From assembly GCA_963971405.1 (NCBI GenBank), contig OZ020489.1, forward strand, positions 11,780,001 through 11,844,000: a stretch of 64,000 bases of DNA, in the 5' to 3' direction. This stretch comes from Psococerastis gibbosa. Its lineage: Eukaryota; Arthropoda; Insecta; Psocodea; Psocidae. Below, in pieces: positions 1 through 10,634 of this stretch (position 1 is the first letter of the stretch; every line of letters starts with the position of its first letter). Position numbers and translations under genes: made by a program. Under the pieces are notes generated by a model that ran no database searches, was not told the origin of the DNA, and saw only the letters and a program-made list of their open reading frames with translations.

Positions 1-148
1 GTTCATCCGTGTAAATGTAGCTACTAAAAATTCATTCGACAAGAATAAGAAAAATAGCTACATACTTATTTCATTTTTTTAAAGGTCTTGATATGATATG
101 GGTGTCTTAATTTTGCTCGTTTTGGCTCATTAAATTGTACTTAACATC

Positions 149-160
149 GAGCAATTGCTC
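149..160. other. 12-bp perfect palindrome GAGCAATTGCTC (example copy)
   Basis: GAGCAATTGCTC equals its own reverse complement. It lies just before the monomer boundary and recurs unchanged in many monomers through the window. Other monomer types carry degraded forms at the same phase: GAGCAGTTGCTT, GACCAATTGCTT, GAGCAAATGCTC, GAGCAAGTGCTT and AAGCAATTGCTC. The last keeps a 10-bp core AGCAATTGCT. It could be a dimeric protein-binding site or simply a variable spot; function is not shown by the sequence. Confidence 0.85.
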
Positions 161-166
161 CTGCGT

Positions 167-332
167 GTTCATCGGTGTAAATGTAGCTAAAAAAATTCAC
201 TCGACAAGAATAAGAAAAATAGCTATTTACTTATTTTATTTTTTTTAAAGGTCTTGAATTGATATGGGTGTCCTAGTTTTGCTTATTATGGCTCACTGTA
301 TTGTACCTTACATTTAGCAATTGCTCCAGCGT
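167..332 (+). repeat. Representative 166-bp monomer with its internal landmarks
   Basis: This copy illustrates the shared architecture, with phase 1 at GTTC. Phases 1-17 hold GTTCATCGGTGTAAATG, followed by AGCT and a run of seven A (eight in most copies). Next comes a TTCATTCGAC box (ttcactcgac in this copy) and then AAG. An imperfect dyad lies at about phases 43-69, a T-tract at about 73-80, and AAAGGTCTT after it. GATATGGGTGTC starts near phase 95 and GGCTCA near phase 124. The palindrome region is at about phases 149-160, and CTGCGT (here cagcgt) closes the unit. The A-tract and T-tract vary by one to several bases and account for most length variation. Variation between types concentrates in the palindrome, in the bases after AGCTAT, and in the segment after AAAGGT. 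Confidence 0.93.
209..235. other. Imperfect 27-bp dyad centred on AGCT (example copy)
   Basis: The left arm AATAAGAAAAATAG and right arm CTATTTACTTATT are near reverse complements, with one mismatch and one single-base gap, meeting at the central AGCT. The arms are present in most monomers; types carrying aagaatacc, aggaatcag or agctatatac weaken one arm. Such dyads can extrude hairpins or cruciforms in AT-rich DNA. From general knowledge, dyad-rich satellites have been discussed as a feature of centromeres without CENP-B boxes; applying that here is inference. Confidence 0.75.
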
Positions 333-1658
333 GTTCATCGGTGTAAATGTAGCTACATAAAATTTATTCGACAAGAATAAGAAAAATAGCAATTTCATTA
401 TTTTCTTTTTTTTAAAGGTCTTAAAAAGATATAGGTGTCTTAATTTTGGTTATTTAGGCTCACTGTATTGTACTTAACATTGACCAATTGCTCCTGCGTG
501 TTCATCGGTGTAAGTGGAGCTAAAAAAAATTCATTCGACAAGAATAAGAAAAATAGCTATATACTTATTTTATTTTTTTAAAGGTTTTGATATGATATGG
601 GTGTCATAATTTTGCTTATTTCGGCTCATTGTATTGTACCTAACATTGAGTAAATGCTCCTGCGTGTTCATCGGTGTAATTGTAGCTAAAAAAAATTCAT
701 TCGACAAGAATAAGAAAAATAGCTATTTACTTATTTTTTTTTTAAAGGTCTTGAAATGATATGGGTGTCATATTTTGCTTACTTCGGCTCATTGTATTGT
801 ACATAACATTAAGCAATTGCTCCTGCGTGTTCATCGGTGTAATTGTAGCTAAAAAAAATTCATTCGACAAGAATAAGAAAAATAGCTATTTACTTATTTT
901 TTTTTTTTAAAGGTCTTTAAAAGATATAGGTGTCTTAATTTTGCTTATTTTGGCTCATTGTATTGTATTAAACATTGAGCAGTTGCTTCTGCGTGTTCAT
1001 CGGTGTAAATGTAGCTAAAAAAAATTCATTCGACAGGAATCAGAAAAATAGCTATTTACTTATTTTATTTTTTTAAAGGTCTTGAAATGATATGGGTGTC
1101 TTAATTTTGCTTATTTTGCCTCAATGTATAGTACTTAACATTGAGCAAGTGCTTCTGCGTGTTCATCGGTGTAAATGTAGCTAAAAAAAATTCATTCGAC
1201 AAGAATACCAAAAATAGCTATATACTTATTTTATTTTTTTTAAAGGTTTTGATATGGTATGGGTGTCATAATTTGGCTTATTTCGGCTCATTGCATTGTA
1301 CTAACATTGAGCAGTTGCTTCTGCGTGTTCATCGGTGTAAATGTAGCTAAAAAAAATTCATTCGACAGGAATCAGAAAAATAGCTATTTACTTATTTTAT
1401 TTTTTTAAAGGTCTTCAAAAGATATACGTGTTCTAATTTTGCTTATTTTGGCTCATTGTACTGTACCTAACATTGGGCAAATGCTCCTGCGTGTTCATCC
1501 GTGTAAATGTAGCTACTAAAAATTCACAAGACAAGAATAAGAAAAATAGCAATTTAGTTAATTTTTTTTTTTAAAGGTCTTAAAAAGATATAGGTGTCTT
1601 AATTTTGCTTATGTTGGCTCACTGTATTGTACCTAACATTGAGCAATTGCTCGTGCGT

Positions 1659-1712
1659 GTTCGTCGGTGTAAATTTAGCTACAAAAAATTCATTCGACAA
1701 GAATAAGAAAAA
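1659..1712 (+). repeat. Truncated monomer (~54 bp) at an out-of-phase junction
   Basis: A GTCGG-type monomer starts at 1,659. At about 1,723 the text jumps from agctatttcg straight to gtaaatgtagct, which belongs near phase 11 of the next unit. An intact counterpart continues agctatttcgttattttc near 8,411. About 112 bp of one monomer (plus possibly whole monomers) is missing. Only two bases (GT) are shared at the join, suggesting end joining or template switching instead of homologous exchange. Confidence 0.85.
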
Positions 1713-3038
1713 TAGCTATTTCGTAAATGTAGCTAAAAAAAATTCATTCGACAGGAATCAGAAAAATAGCTATTTACTTATTTTATTTTTTTAAAGGTCT
1801 TTAAAAGATATAGGTGTCTTAATTTTGCTTATTTTGGCTCATTGTATTGTACCTAACATTAAGCAATTGCTCCTGCGTGTTCATCGGTGTAATTGTAGCT
1901 AAGAAAAATTCATTCGACAAGAATAAGAAAAATAGCTATTTACTTATTTTTTTTTTTAAAGGTCTTGATATGATATGGGAGTCTTTATTTTGCTTATTTT
2001 GGCTCACCGTATTGTGCTTAAGATTGAGCAATTGCTCCTGCGAGTTCATAGGTGTAAATGTAGCTAAAAAAAATTCATTCGACAAGAATAAGAAAAATAG
2101 ATATTTCCTTATTTTATTTTTTTTAAAGGTCTTGAAATGATATGGGTGTCTTAATTTTGCTTATTTTGCCTCATTGTATTGCACTAACATTGAGCAATTG
2201 CTCCTGCGTGTTCATCGGTGTAATTGTAGCTAAAAAAAATTCATTCGACAAGAATAAGAAAAATAGCTATTTACTTATTTTTTTTTTTTAAAGGTCTTGA
2301 AATGATATGGGTGTCTTAATTTTGCTTATTTTGGCTCATTGCATTGTTCTTAACATTGAGCAGTTGCTTCTGCGTGTTCAAAGGTGTAAATGTAGCTAAA
2401 AAAATTCATTCGACAGGAATCAGAAAAATAGCTATTTACTTATTTTATTTTTTTAAAGGTCTTTAAAAGATATAGGTGTCTTAATTTTGCTTATTTTGGC
2501 TCATTGTATTGTACCTAACATTAAGCAATTGCTCCTGCGTGTTCATCGGTGTAATTGTAGCTAAGAAAAATTCATTCGACAAGAATAAGAAAAATAGCTA
2601 TTTCGTTATTTTCTTTTTTTAAAGGTCTTAAAAAGATATAGGTGTCTTAATTTCGGTTATTTAGGCTCAATGTATTGTACTTAACATTGACCAATTGCTT
2701 CTGCGTGTTCATCGGTGTAATTGTAGCTAAAAAAAATTCATTCGACAAGAATAAGAAAAATAGCTATTTACTTATTTTTTTTTTTTAAAGGTCTTGAAAT
2801 GATATGGGTGTCTTAATTTTGCTTATTTTGGCTCATTGTATAGTACTCAACATTAAGCAGTTGCTTCTGCGTGTTCATCGGTGTAAATGTAGCTAAAAAA
2901 AAATTCATTCGACAGGAATCAGAAAAATAGCTATTTACTTATTTATTTTTTTAAAGGTCTTTAAAAGATATAGGTGTCCTTATTTTGCTAATTTTGGCTC
3001 ATTGTAATGTACCTAACATTGAGCAAATGCTCCTGCGT

Positions 3039-3370
3039 GTTCATCCGTGTAAATGTAGCTACTAAAAATTCATTCGACAAGAATAAGAAAAATAGCTATT
3101 TAGTTATTTTCTTTTTTTTAAGGTCTTAATAAGATATAGGTGTCTTAATTTTGCTTATGTTGGCTCATTGTATTGTACCTAACATTAAGTAAATGCTCCT
3201 GCGTGTTCATCCGTGTAAATGTAGCTACTAAAAATTCATTCGACAAGAATAAGAAAAATAGCTATTTAGTTATTTTCTTTTTTTTAAGGTCTTAATAAGA
3301 TATAGGTGTCTTAATTTTGCTTATGTTGGCTCATTGTATTGTACCTAACATTAAGTAAATGCTCCTGCGT
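3039..3370 (+). repeat. Perfect tandem duplication of one 166-bp monomer
   Basis: Monomers 3,039-3,204 and 3,205-3,370 read identically by eye. Both share gttcatccgtg, ctactaaaaattc, ttagttattttc, ggtcttaataag and the altered palindrome ttaagtaaatgctcc. Neighbouring monomers of other types differ clearly, so this is a very recent one-unit duplication and shows the smallest exchange scale in the array. Confidence 0.9.
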
Positions 3371-6300
3371 GTTCATCCGTGTAAATGTAGCTACTAAAAA
3401 TTCATTCGACAAGAATAAGAAAAATAGCTACATACTTATTTTATTTTTTTTAAAGGTCTTGAATTGATATGGGTGTCCTAGTTTTGCTTATTATGGCTCA
3501 CTGTATTGTACCCTACATTTAGCAATTGCTCCAGCGTGTTCATCGGTGTAAATGTAGCTACATAAAATTTATTCGACAAGAATAAGAAAAATAGCAATTT
3601 CATTATTTTCTTTTTTTTAAAGGTCTTTAAAAGATATAGGTGTCTTAATTTTGGTTATTTAGGCTCACTGTATTGTACTTAACATTGACCAATTGCTCCT
3701 GCGTGTTCATCGGTGTAAGTGGAGCTAAAAAAAATTCATTCGACAAGAATAAGAAAAATAGCTATATACTTATTTTATTTTTTTTAAAGGTTTTGATATG
3801 ATATGGGTGTCATAATTTTGCTTATTTCGGCTCATTGTATTGTACCTAACATTGAGTAAATGCTCCTGCGTGTTCATCGGTGTAATTGTAGCTAAAAAAA
3901 ATTCATTCGACAAGAATAAGAAAAATAGCTATTTACTTATTTTTTTTTTAAAGGTCTTGAAATGATATGGGTGTCTTAATTTTGCTTATTTTGCCTCATT
4001 GTATTGCACTAACATTGAGCAATTGCTCCTGCGTGTTCATCGGTGTAATTGTAGCTAAAAAAAATTCATTCGACAAGAATAAGAAAAATAGCTATTTACT
4101 TATTTTTTTTTTTAAAGGTCTTGAAATGATATGGGTGTCTTAATTTTGCTTATTTGTGCTCATTGTATTGTTCGTAACATTGAGCAGTTGCTTTTGCGTG
4201 TTCAAAGGTGTAAATGTAGCTAAAAAAAATTCATTCGACAGGAATCAGAAAAATAGCTATTTACTTATTTTATTTTTTTAAAGGTCTTTAAAAGATATAG
4301 CGGTCTTAATTTTGCTTATTTTGGCTCATTGTATTGTACTAAACATTGAGCAGTTGCTTCTGCGTGTTCATCGGTGTAAATGTAGCTAAAAAAAATTCAT
4401 TCGACAGGAATCAGAAAAATAGCTATTTACTTATTTTATTTTTTTTAAAGGTCTTGATTTGACATGGGAGTCTTTATTTTGCTTATTTTGGCTCACCTTA
4501 TTGTGGTTAAGATTGAGCAATTGCTCCTGCGAGTTCATAGGTGTAAATGTAGCTAAAAAAAATTCATTCGACAAGAATAAGAAAAATAGATATTTCCTTA
4601 TTTTATTTTTTTTAAAGGTCTCGAAATGATATGGGTGTCTTAATTTTGCTTATTTCGGCTCATTGTATTGTACATAACATTGAGCAATTGCTCCTGCGTG
4701 TTCATCGGTGTAATTGTAGCTAAAAAAAATTCATTCGACAAGAATAAGAAAAATAGCTATTTACTTATTTTTTTTTTAAAGGTCTTGAAATGATATGGGT
4801 GTCTTAATTTTTCTTATTTTGGCTCAATGTATTGTACTTAACATTGACCAATTGCTTCTGCGTGTTCATCGGTGTAAATGTAGCTAAAAAAAATTCATTC
4901 GACAAGAATACCAAAAATAGCTATATACTTATTTTATTTTTTTTAAAGGTTTTGATATGATATGGGTGTCATAATTTTGCTTATTTCGGCTCATTGTATT
5001 GTACTTAACATTAAGCAATTGCTCCTGCGTGTTCATCGGTGTAATTGTAGCTAAAAAAAATTCATTCGACAAGAATAAGAAAAATAGCTATTTACTTATT
5101 TTTTTTTTTTAAAGGTCTTGAAATGATATGGGTGTCTTAATTTTGCTTATTTTGGCTCACTGTATTGTTCTTAACATTGAGCAGTTGCTTCTGCGTGTTC
5201 AAAGGTGTAAATGTAGCTAAAAAAAATTCATTCGACAGGAATCAGAAAAATAGCTATTTACTTATTTTATTTTTTTAAAGGTCTTTAAATGATATAGGTG
5301 TCTTAATTTTGCTTATTTTGGCTCATTGTATTGTACCTAACATTAAGCAATTGCTCCTGCGTGTTCATCGGTGTAATTGTAGCTAAGAAAAATTCATTCG
5401 ACAAGAATAAGAAAAATAGCTATTTACTTATTTTTTTTTTTAAAGGTCTTGAAATGATATGGGTGTCTTAATTTTGCTTATTTGTGCTCATTGTATTGTT
5501 CGTAACATTGAGCAGTTGCTTTTGCGTGTTCAAAGGGGTGTAAATATAGCTAAAAAAAATTCATTCGACAGGAATCAGAAAAATAGCTACTTACTTATTT
5601 TATTTCTTTAAAGGTCCTTAAAAGATATAGGTGTCTTAATTTTGCTTATTTTGGCTCATTGTATTGTACTAAACATTGAGCAGTTGCTTCTGCGTGTTCA
5701 TCGGTGTAAATGTAGCTCAAAAAATTCATTCGACAGGAATCAGAAAAATAGCTATTTACTTATTTAATTTTTTTTAAAGGTCTTGTTATGATATGGGAGT
5801 CTTTATTTTGCTTATTTTGGCTCACCGTATTGTGCTTAAGATTGAGCAATTGCTCCTGCGAGTTCATAGGTGTAAATGTAGCTAAAAAAAATTCATTCGA
5901 CAAGAATAAGAAAAATAGATATTTCCTTATTTTATTTTTTTTAAAGGTCTTGAAATGATGTGGGTGTCTTAATTTTGCTTATTTTGCCTCATTGTATTGC
6001 ACTAACATTGAGCAATTGCTCCTGCATGTTCATCGGTGTAAATGTAGCTAAAAAAAATTCATTCGATAAGAATCAGAAAAATAGCTATTTACTTATTTTA
6101 TTTTTTTTAAAGGTCTTGTTATGATATGGGAGTCTTTATTTTGCTTATTTTGGCTCACCGTATTGTGCTTAAGATTGAGCAATTGCTCCTGCGAGTTCAT
6201 AGGTGTAAATGTAGCTAAAAAAAATTCATTCGACAAGAATAAGAAAAATAGATATTTCCTTATTTTATTTTTTTTAAAGGTCTTGAAATGATATGGGTGT

Positions 6301-8312
6301 CTTAATTTTGCTTATTTTGGCTCATTGTATTGTACTTAACATTAAGCTGTTGCTTCAACGTGTTCATCGGTGTAAATGTAGCTAAAAAAAATTCATTCGA
6401 CAGGAATCAGAAAAATAGCTATTTACTTATTTTCTTTTTTTTAAGGTCTTAATAAGATATAGGTGTCTTAATTTTGCTTATGTTGGCTCATTGTATTGTA
6501 CCTAACATTGAGTAAATGCTCCTGCGTGTTCATCCGTGTAAATGTAGCTACTAAAAATTCATTCGACAAGAATTAGAAAAATAGCTACATACTTATTTTA
6601 TTTTTTTTAAAGGTCTTGAATAGATATGGGTGTCCTAGTTTTGCTTATTTTGGCTCACTGTATTGTACCTTACATTTAGCAATTGCTCCAGCGTGTTCAT
6701 CGGTGCAAATGTAGCTACATAAAATTTATTCGACAAGAATAAGAAAAATAGCTATTTCATTATTTTCTTTTTTTTAAAGGTCTTAAAAAGATATAGGTGT
6801 CTTAATTTTGGTTATTTAGGCTCACTGTATTGTACTTAACATTGACCAATTGCTCCTGCGTGTTCATCGGTGTAAGTGGAGCTAAAAAAAATTCATTCGA
6901 CAAGAATAAGAAAAATAGCTATATACTTATTTTATTTTTTTTAAAGGTTTTGATATGATATGGGTGTCATAATTTTGCTTATTTCGGCTCATTGTATTGT
7001 ACATAACATTGAGCAATTGCTCCTGCGTGTTCATCTGTGTAATTGTAGCTAAAAAAAATTCATTCGACAAGAATAAGAAAAATAGCTATTTACTTATTTT
7101 TTTTTTAAAGGTCTTGAAATGATATGGGTGTCTTAATTTTTCTTATTTTGGCTCAATGTATTGTACTTAACATTGACCAATTGCTTCTGCGTGTTCATCG
7201 GTGTAAATGTAGCTAAAAAAAATTCATTCGACAAGAATACCAAAAATAGCTATATACTTATTTTATTTTTTTTAAAGGTTTTGATATGATATGGGTGTCA
7301 TATTTTGCTTACTTCGGCTCATTGTATTGTACATAACATTAAGCAATTGCTCCTGCGTGTTCATCGGTGTAATTGTAGCTAAAAAAAATTCATTCGACAA
7401 GAATAAGAAAAATAGCTATTTACTTATTTTTTTTTTTTAAAGGTCTTGAAATGATATGGGTGTCTTAATTTTGCTTATTTTGGCTCATTGTATTGTTCTT
7501 AACATTGAGCAGTTGCTTTTGCGTGTTCAAAGGTGTAAATGTAGCTAAAAAAAATTCATTCGACAGGAATCAGAAAAATAGCTATTTACTTATTTTATTT
7601 TTTTAAAGGTCTTTAAAAGATAAAGGTGTCTTAATTTTGTTTATTTTGGCTCATTGTATTGTATTAAACATTGAGCAGTTGCTTCTGCGTGTTCATCGGT
7701 GTAAATGTAGCTAAAAAAAATTCATTCGACAGGAATCAGAAAAATAGCTATTTACTTATTTTATTTTTTTAAAGGTCTTGAAATGATATGGGTGTCTTAA
7801 TTTTGCTTATTTTGGCTCAATGTATAGTACTTAACATTGAGCAAGTGCTTCTGCGTGTTCATCGGTGTAAATGTAGCTAAAAAAAATTCATTCGACAAGA
7901 ATACCAAAAATAGCTATATACTTATTTTATTTTTTTTAAAGGTTTTGATATGGTATGGGTGTCTTAATTTGGCTTATTTCGGCTCATTGTATTGTACTTA
8001 ACATTGAGCAGTTGCTTCTGCGTGTTCATCGGTGTAAATGTAGCTAAAAAAAATTCATTCGACAGGAATCAGAAAAATAGCTATTTACTTATTTTATTTT
8101 TTTAAAGGTCTTTAAAAGATATAGGTGTCCTAATTTTGCTTATTTTGGCTCATTGTACTGTACCTAACATTGGGCAAATGCTCCTGCGTGTTCATCCGTG
8201 TAAATGTAGCTACTAAAAATTCACAAGACATGAATAAGAAAAATAGCAATTTAGTTAATTTTTTTTTTTAAAGGTCTTAAAAAGATATAGGTGTCTTAAT
8301 TTTGCTTATGTT

Positions 8313-10634
8313 GGCTCACTGTATTGTACCTAACATTGAGCAATTGCTCGTGCGTGTTCGTCGGTGTAAAGTTAGCTACAAAAAATTCATTCGACAAGAA
8401 TAAGAAAAATAGCTATTTCGTTATTTTCTTTTTATAAAGGTCTTAAAAGGATATAGGTGTCGTAATTTTGGTTATTTAGGCTCAATGTATTGTACTTAAC
8501 ATTGACCAATTGCTTCTGCGTGTTCATCGGTGTAATTGTAGCTAAAAAAAATTCATTCGACAAGAATAAGAAAAATAGCTATTTACTTATTTTTTTTTTT
8601 AAAGGCCTTGAAATGATATGGGTGTCTTAATTTTGCTTATTTTGGCTCATTGTATAGTACTCAACATTGAGCAGTTGCTTCTGCGTGTTCATCGGTGTAA
8701 ATGTAGCTAAAAAAAAATTCATTCGACAGGAATCAGAAAAATAGCTATTTACTTATTTTATTTTTTTAAAGGTCTTTAAAAGATATAGGTGTCCTAATTT
8801 TGCTAATTTTGGCTCATTGTAATGTACCTAACATTGAGCAAATGCTCCTGCGTGTTCATCCGTGTAAATGTAGCTAAAAAAAATTCATTCGACAAGAATA
8901 AGAAAAATAGATATTTCCTTATTTTATTTTTTTTAAAGGTCTTGAAATGATATGGGTGTCTTAATTTTGCTTATTTCGGCTCATTGTATTGTACATAACA
9001 TTGAGCAATTGCTCCTGCGTGTTCATCGGTGTAATTGTAGCTAAAAAAAATTCATTCGACAAGAATAAGAAAAATAGCTATTTACTTATTTTTTTTTTAA
9101 AGGTCTTGAAATGATATGGGTGTCTTAATTTTTCTTATTTTGGCTCAATGTATTGTACTTAACATTGACCAATTGCTTCTGCGTGTTCATCGGTGTAAAT
9201 GTAGCTAAAAAAAATTCATTCGACAAGAATACCAAAAATAGCTATATACTTATTTTATTTTTTTTAAAGGTTTTGATATGATATGGGTGTCAAAATTTTG
9301 CTTATTTCGGCTCATTGTATTGTACTTAACATTAAGCAATTGCTCCTGCGTGTTCATCGGTGTAATTGTAGCTAAAAAAAATTCATTCGACAAGAATAAA
9401 AAAAATAGCTATTTACTTATTTTTTTTTTTAAAGGTCTTGAAATGATATGGGTGTCTTAATTTTGCTTATTTTGGCTCACTGTATTGTTCTTAACATTGA
9501 ACAGTTGCTTCTGCGTGTTCAAAGGTGTAAATGTAGCTAAAAAAAATTCATTCGACAGGAATCAGAAAAATAGCTATTTACTTATTTTATTTTTTTAAAG
9601 GTCTTTAAATGATATAGGTGTCTTAATTTTGCTTATTTTGGCTCATTGTATTGTACCTAACATTAAGCAATTGCTCCTGCGTGTTCATCGGTGTAATTGT
9701 AGCTAAGAAATTCATTCGACAAGAATAAGAAAAATAGCTATTTACTTATTTTTTTTTTTAAAGGTCTTGAAATGATATGGGTGTCTTAATTTTGCTTATT
9801 TGTGCTCATTGTATTGTTCGTAACATTGAGCAGTTGCTTTTGCGTGTTCAAAGGTGTAAATATAGCTAAAAAAAATTCATTCGACAGGAATCAGAAAAAT
9901 AGCTACTTACTTATTTTATTTTTTTAAAGGTCCTTAAAAGATATAGGTGTCTTAATTTTGCTTATTTTGGCTCATTGTATTGTACTAAACATTGAGCAGT
10001 TGCTTCTGCGTGTTCATCGGTGTAAATGTAGCTCAAAAAATTCATTCGACAGGAATCAGAAAAATAGCTATTTACTTATTTTATTTTTTTTAAAGGTCTT
10101 GTTATGATATGGGAGTCTTTATTTTGCTTATTTTGGCTCACCGTATTGTGCTTAAGATTGAGCAATTGCTCCTGCGAGTTCATAGGTGTAAATGTAGCTA
10201 AAACAAATTCATTCGACAAGAATAAGAAAAATAGATATTTCCTTATTTTATTTTTTTTAAAGGTCTTGAAATGATATGGGTGTCTTAATTTTGCTTATTT
10301 TGCCTCATTGTATTGCACTAACATTGAGCAATTGCTCCTGCATGTTCATCGGTGTAAATGTAGCTAAAAAAAATTCATTCGATAAGAATCAGAAAAATAG
10401 CTATTTACTTATTTTATTTTTTTTAAAGGTCTTGTTATGATATGGGAGTCTTTATTTTGCTTATTTTGGCTCACCGTATTGTGCTTAAGATTGAGCAATT
10501 GCTCCTGCGAGTTCATAGGTGTAAATGTAGCTAAAAAAAATTCATTCGACAAGAATAAGAAAAATAGATATTTCCTTATTTTATTTTTTTTAAAGGTCTT
10601 GAAATGATATGGGTGTCTTAATTTTGCTTATTTT
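8313..10634 (+). repeat. HOR unit, 2,322 bp (14 monomers), copy 1
   Basis: The unit begins in the block ggctcactgtattgtac before the GTCGG-type monomer. It runs through tctatagtactc, agatatttcc, aagaatacc and gcGAGttc types. It matches 10,635-12,462 at a constant offset of 2,322. Copy 1 carries private single-base changes: T at 9,279 and A at 9,293, where copy 2 has C at 11,601 and T at 11,615. The junction is ambiguous within the shared block; a C/A difference follows it at 8,330/10,652. Confidence 0.85.

Larger units (their letters stand above)
1..8312 (+). repeat. Left part of array: irregular HOR order, about 50 monomers
   Basis: This stretch holds the same monomers but its type order is less regular than the rest. 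Short blocks recur: about 230-765 resembles 3,435-3,970 (offset 3,205), about 780-1,722 resembles 7,477-8,419 (offset ~6,697), and about 6,340-8,127 resembles 16,132-17,919 (offset 9,792). Monomers with the gcGAGttcatagg variant appear near 4,530, 5,860 and 6,190; the last two belong to dimers 333 bp apart. A 2-bp insertion (caaaggggtg at 5,531-5,540 instead of caaaggtg) is a private mutation. No gene or other element is present. Confidence 0.85.

Noticed and set aside
36..52. CENP-B box within the TTCATTCGACAAGAATAAG segment
   Set aside because: The TTCG core is present, but the required A and CGGG positions of the mammalian CENP-B box do not match.
221..247. Yeast-type ARS consensus or TATA promoter in the T-rich segment
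   Set aside because: Near matches are expected by chance in such AT-rich sequence and every monomer has them; no supporting context.
1847..2140. The longest open frame, 97 codons
   Set aside because: Chance absence of stops over two monomers; not conserved in related blocks.
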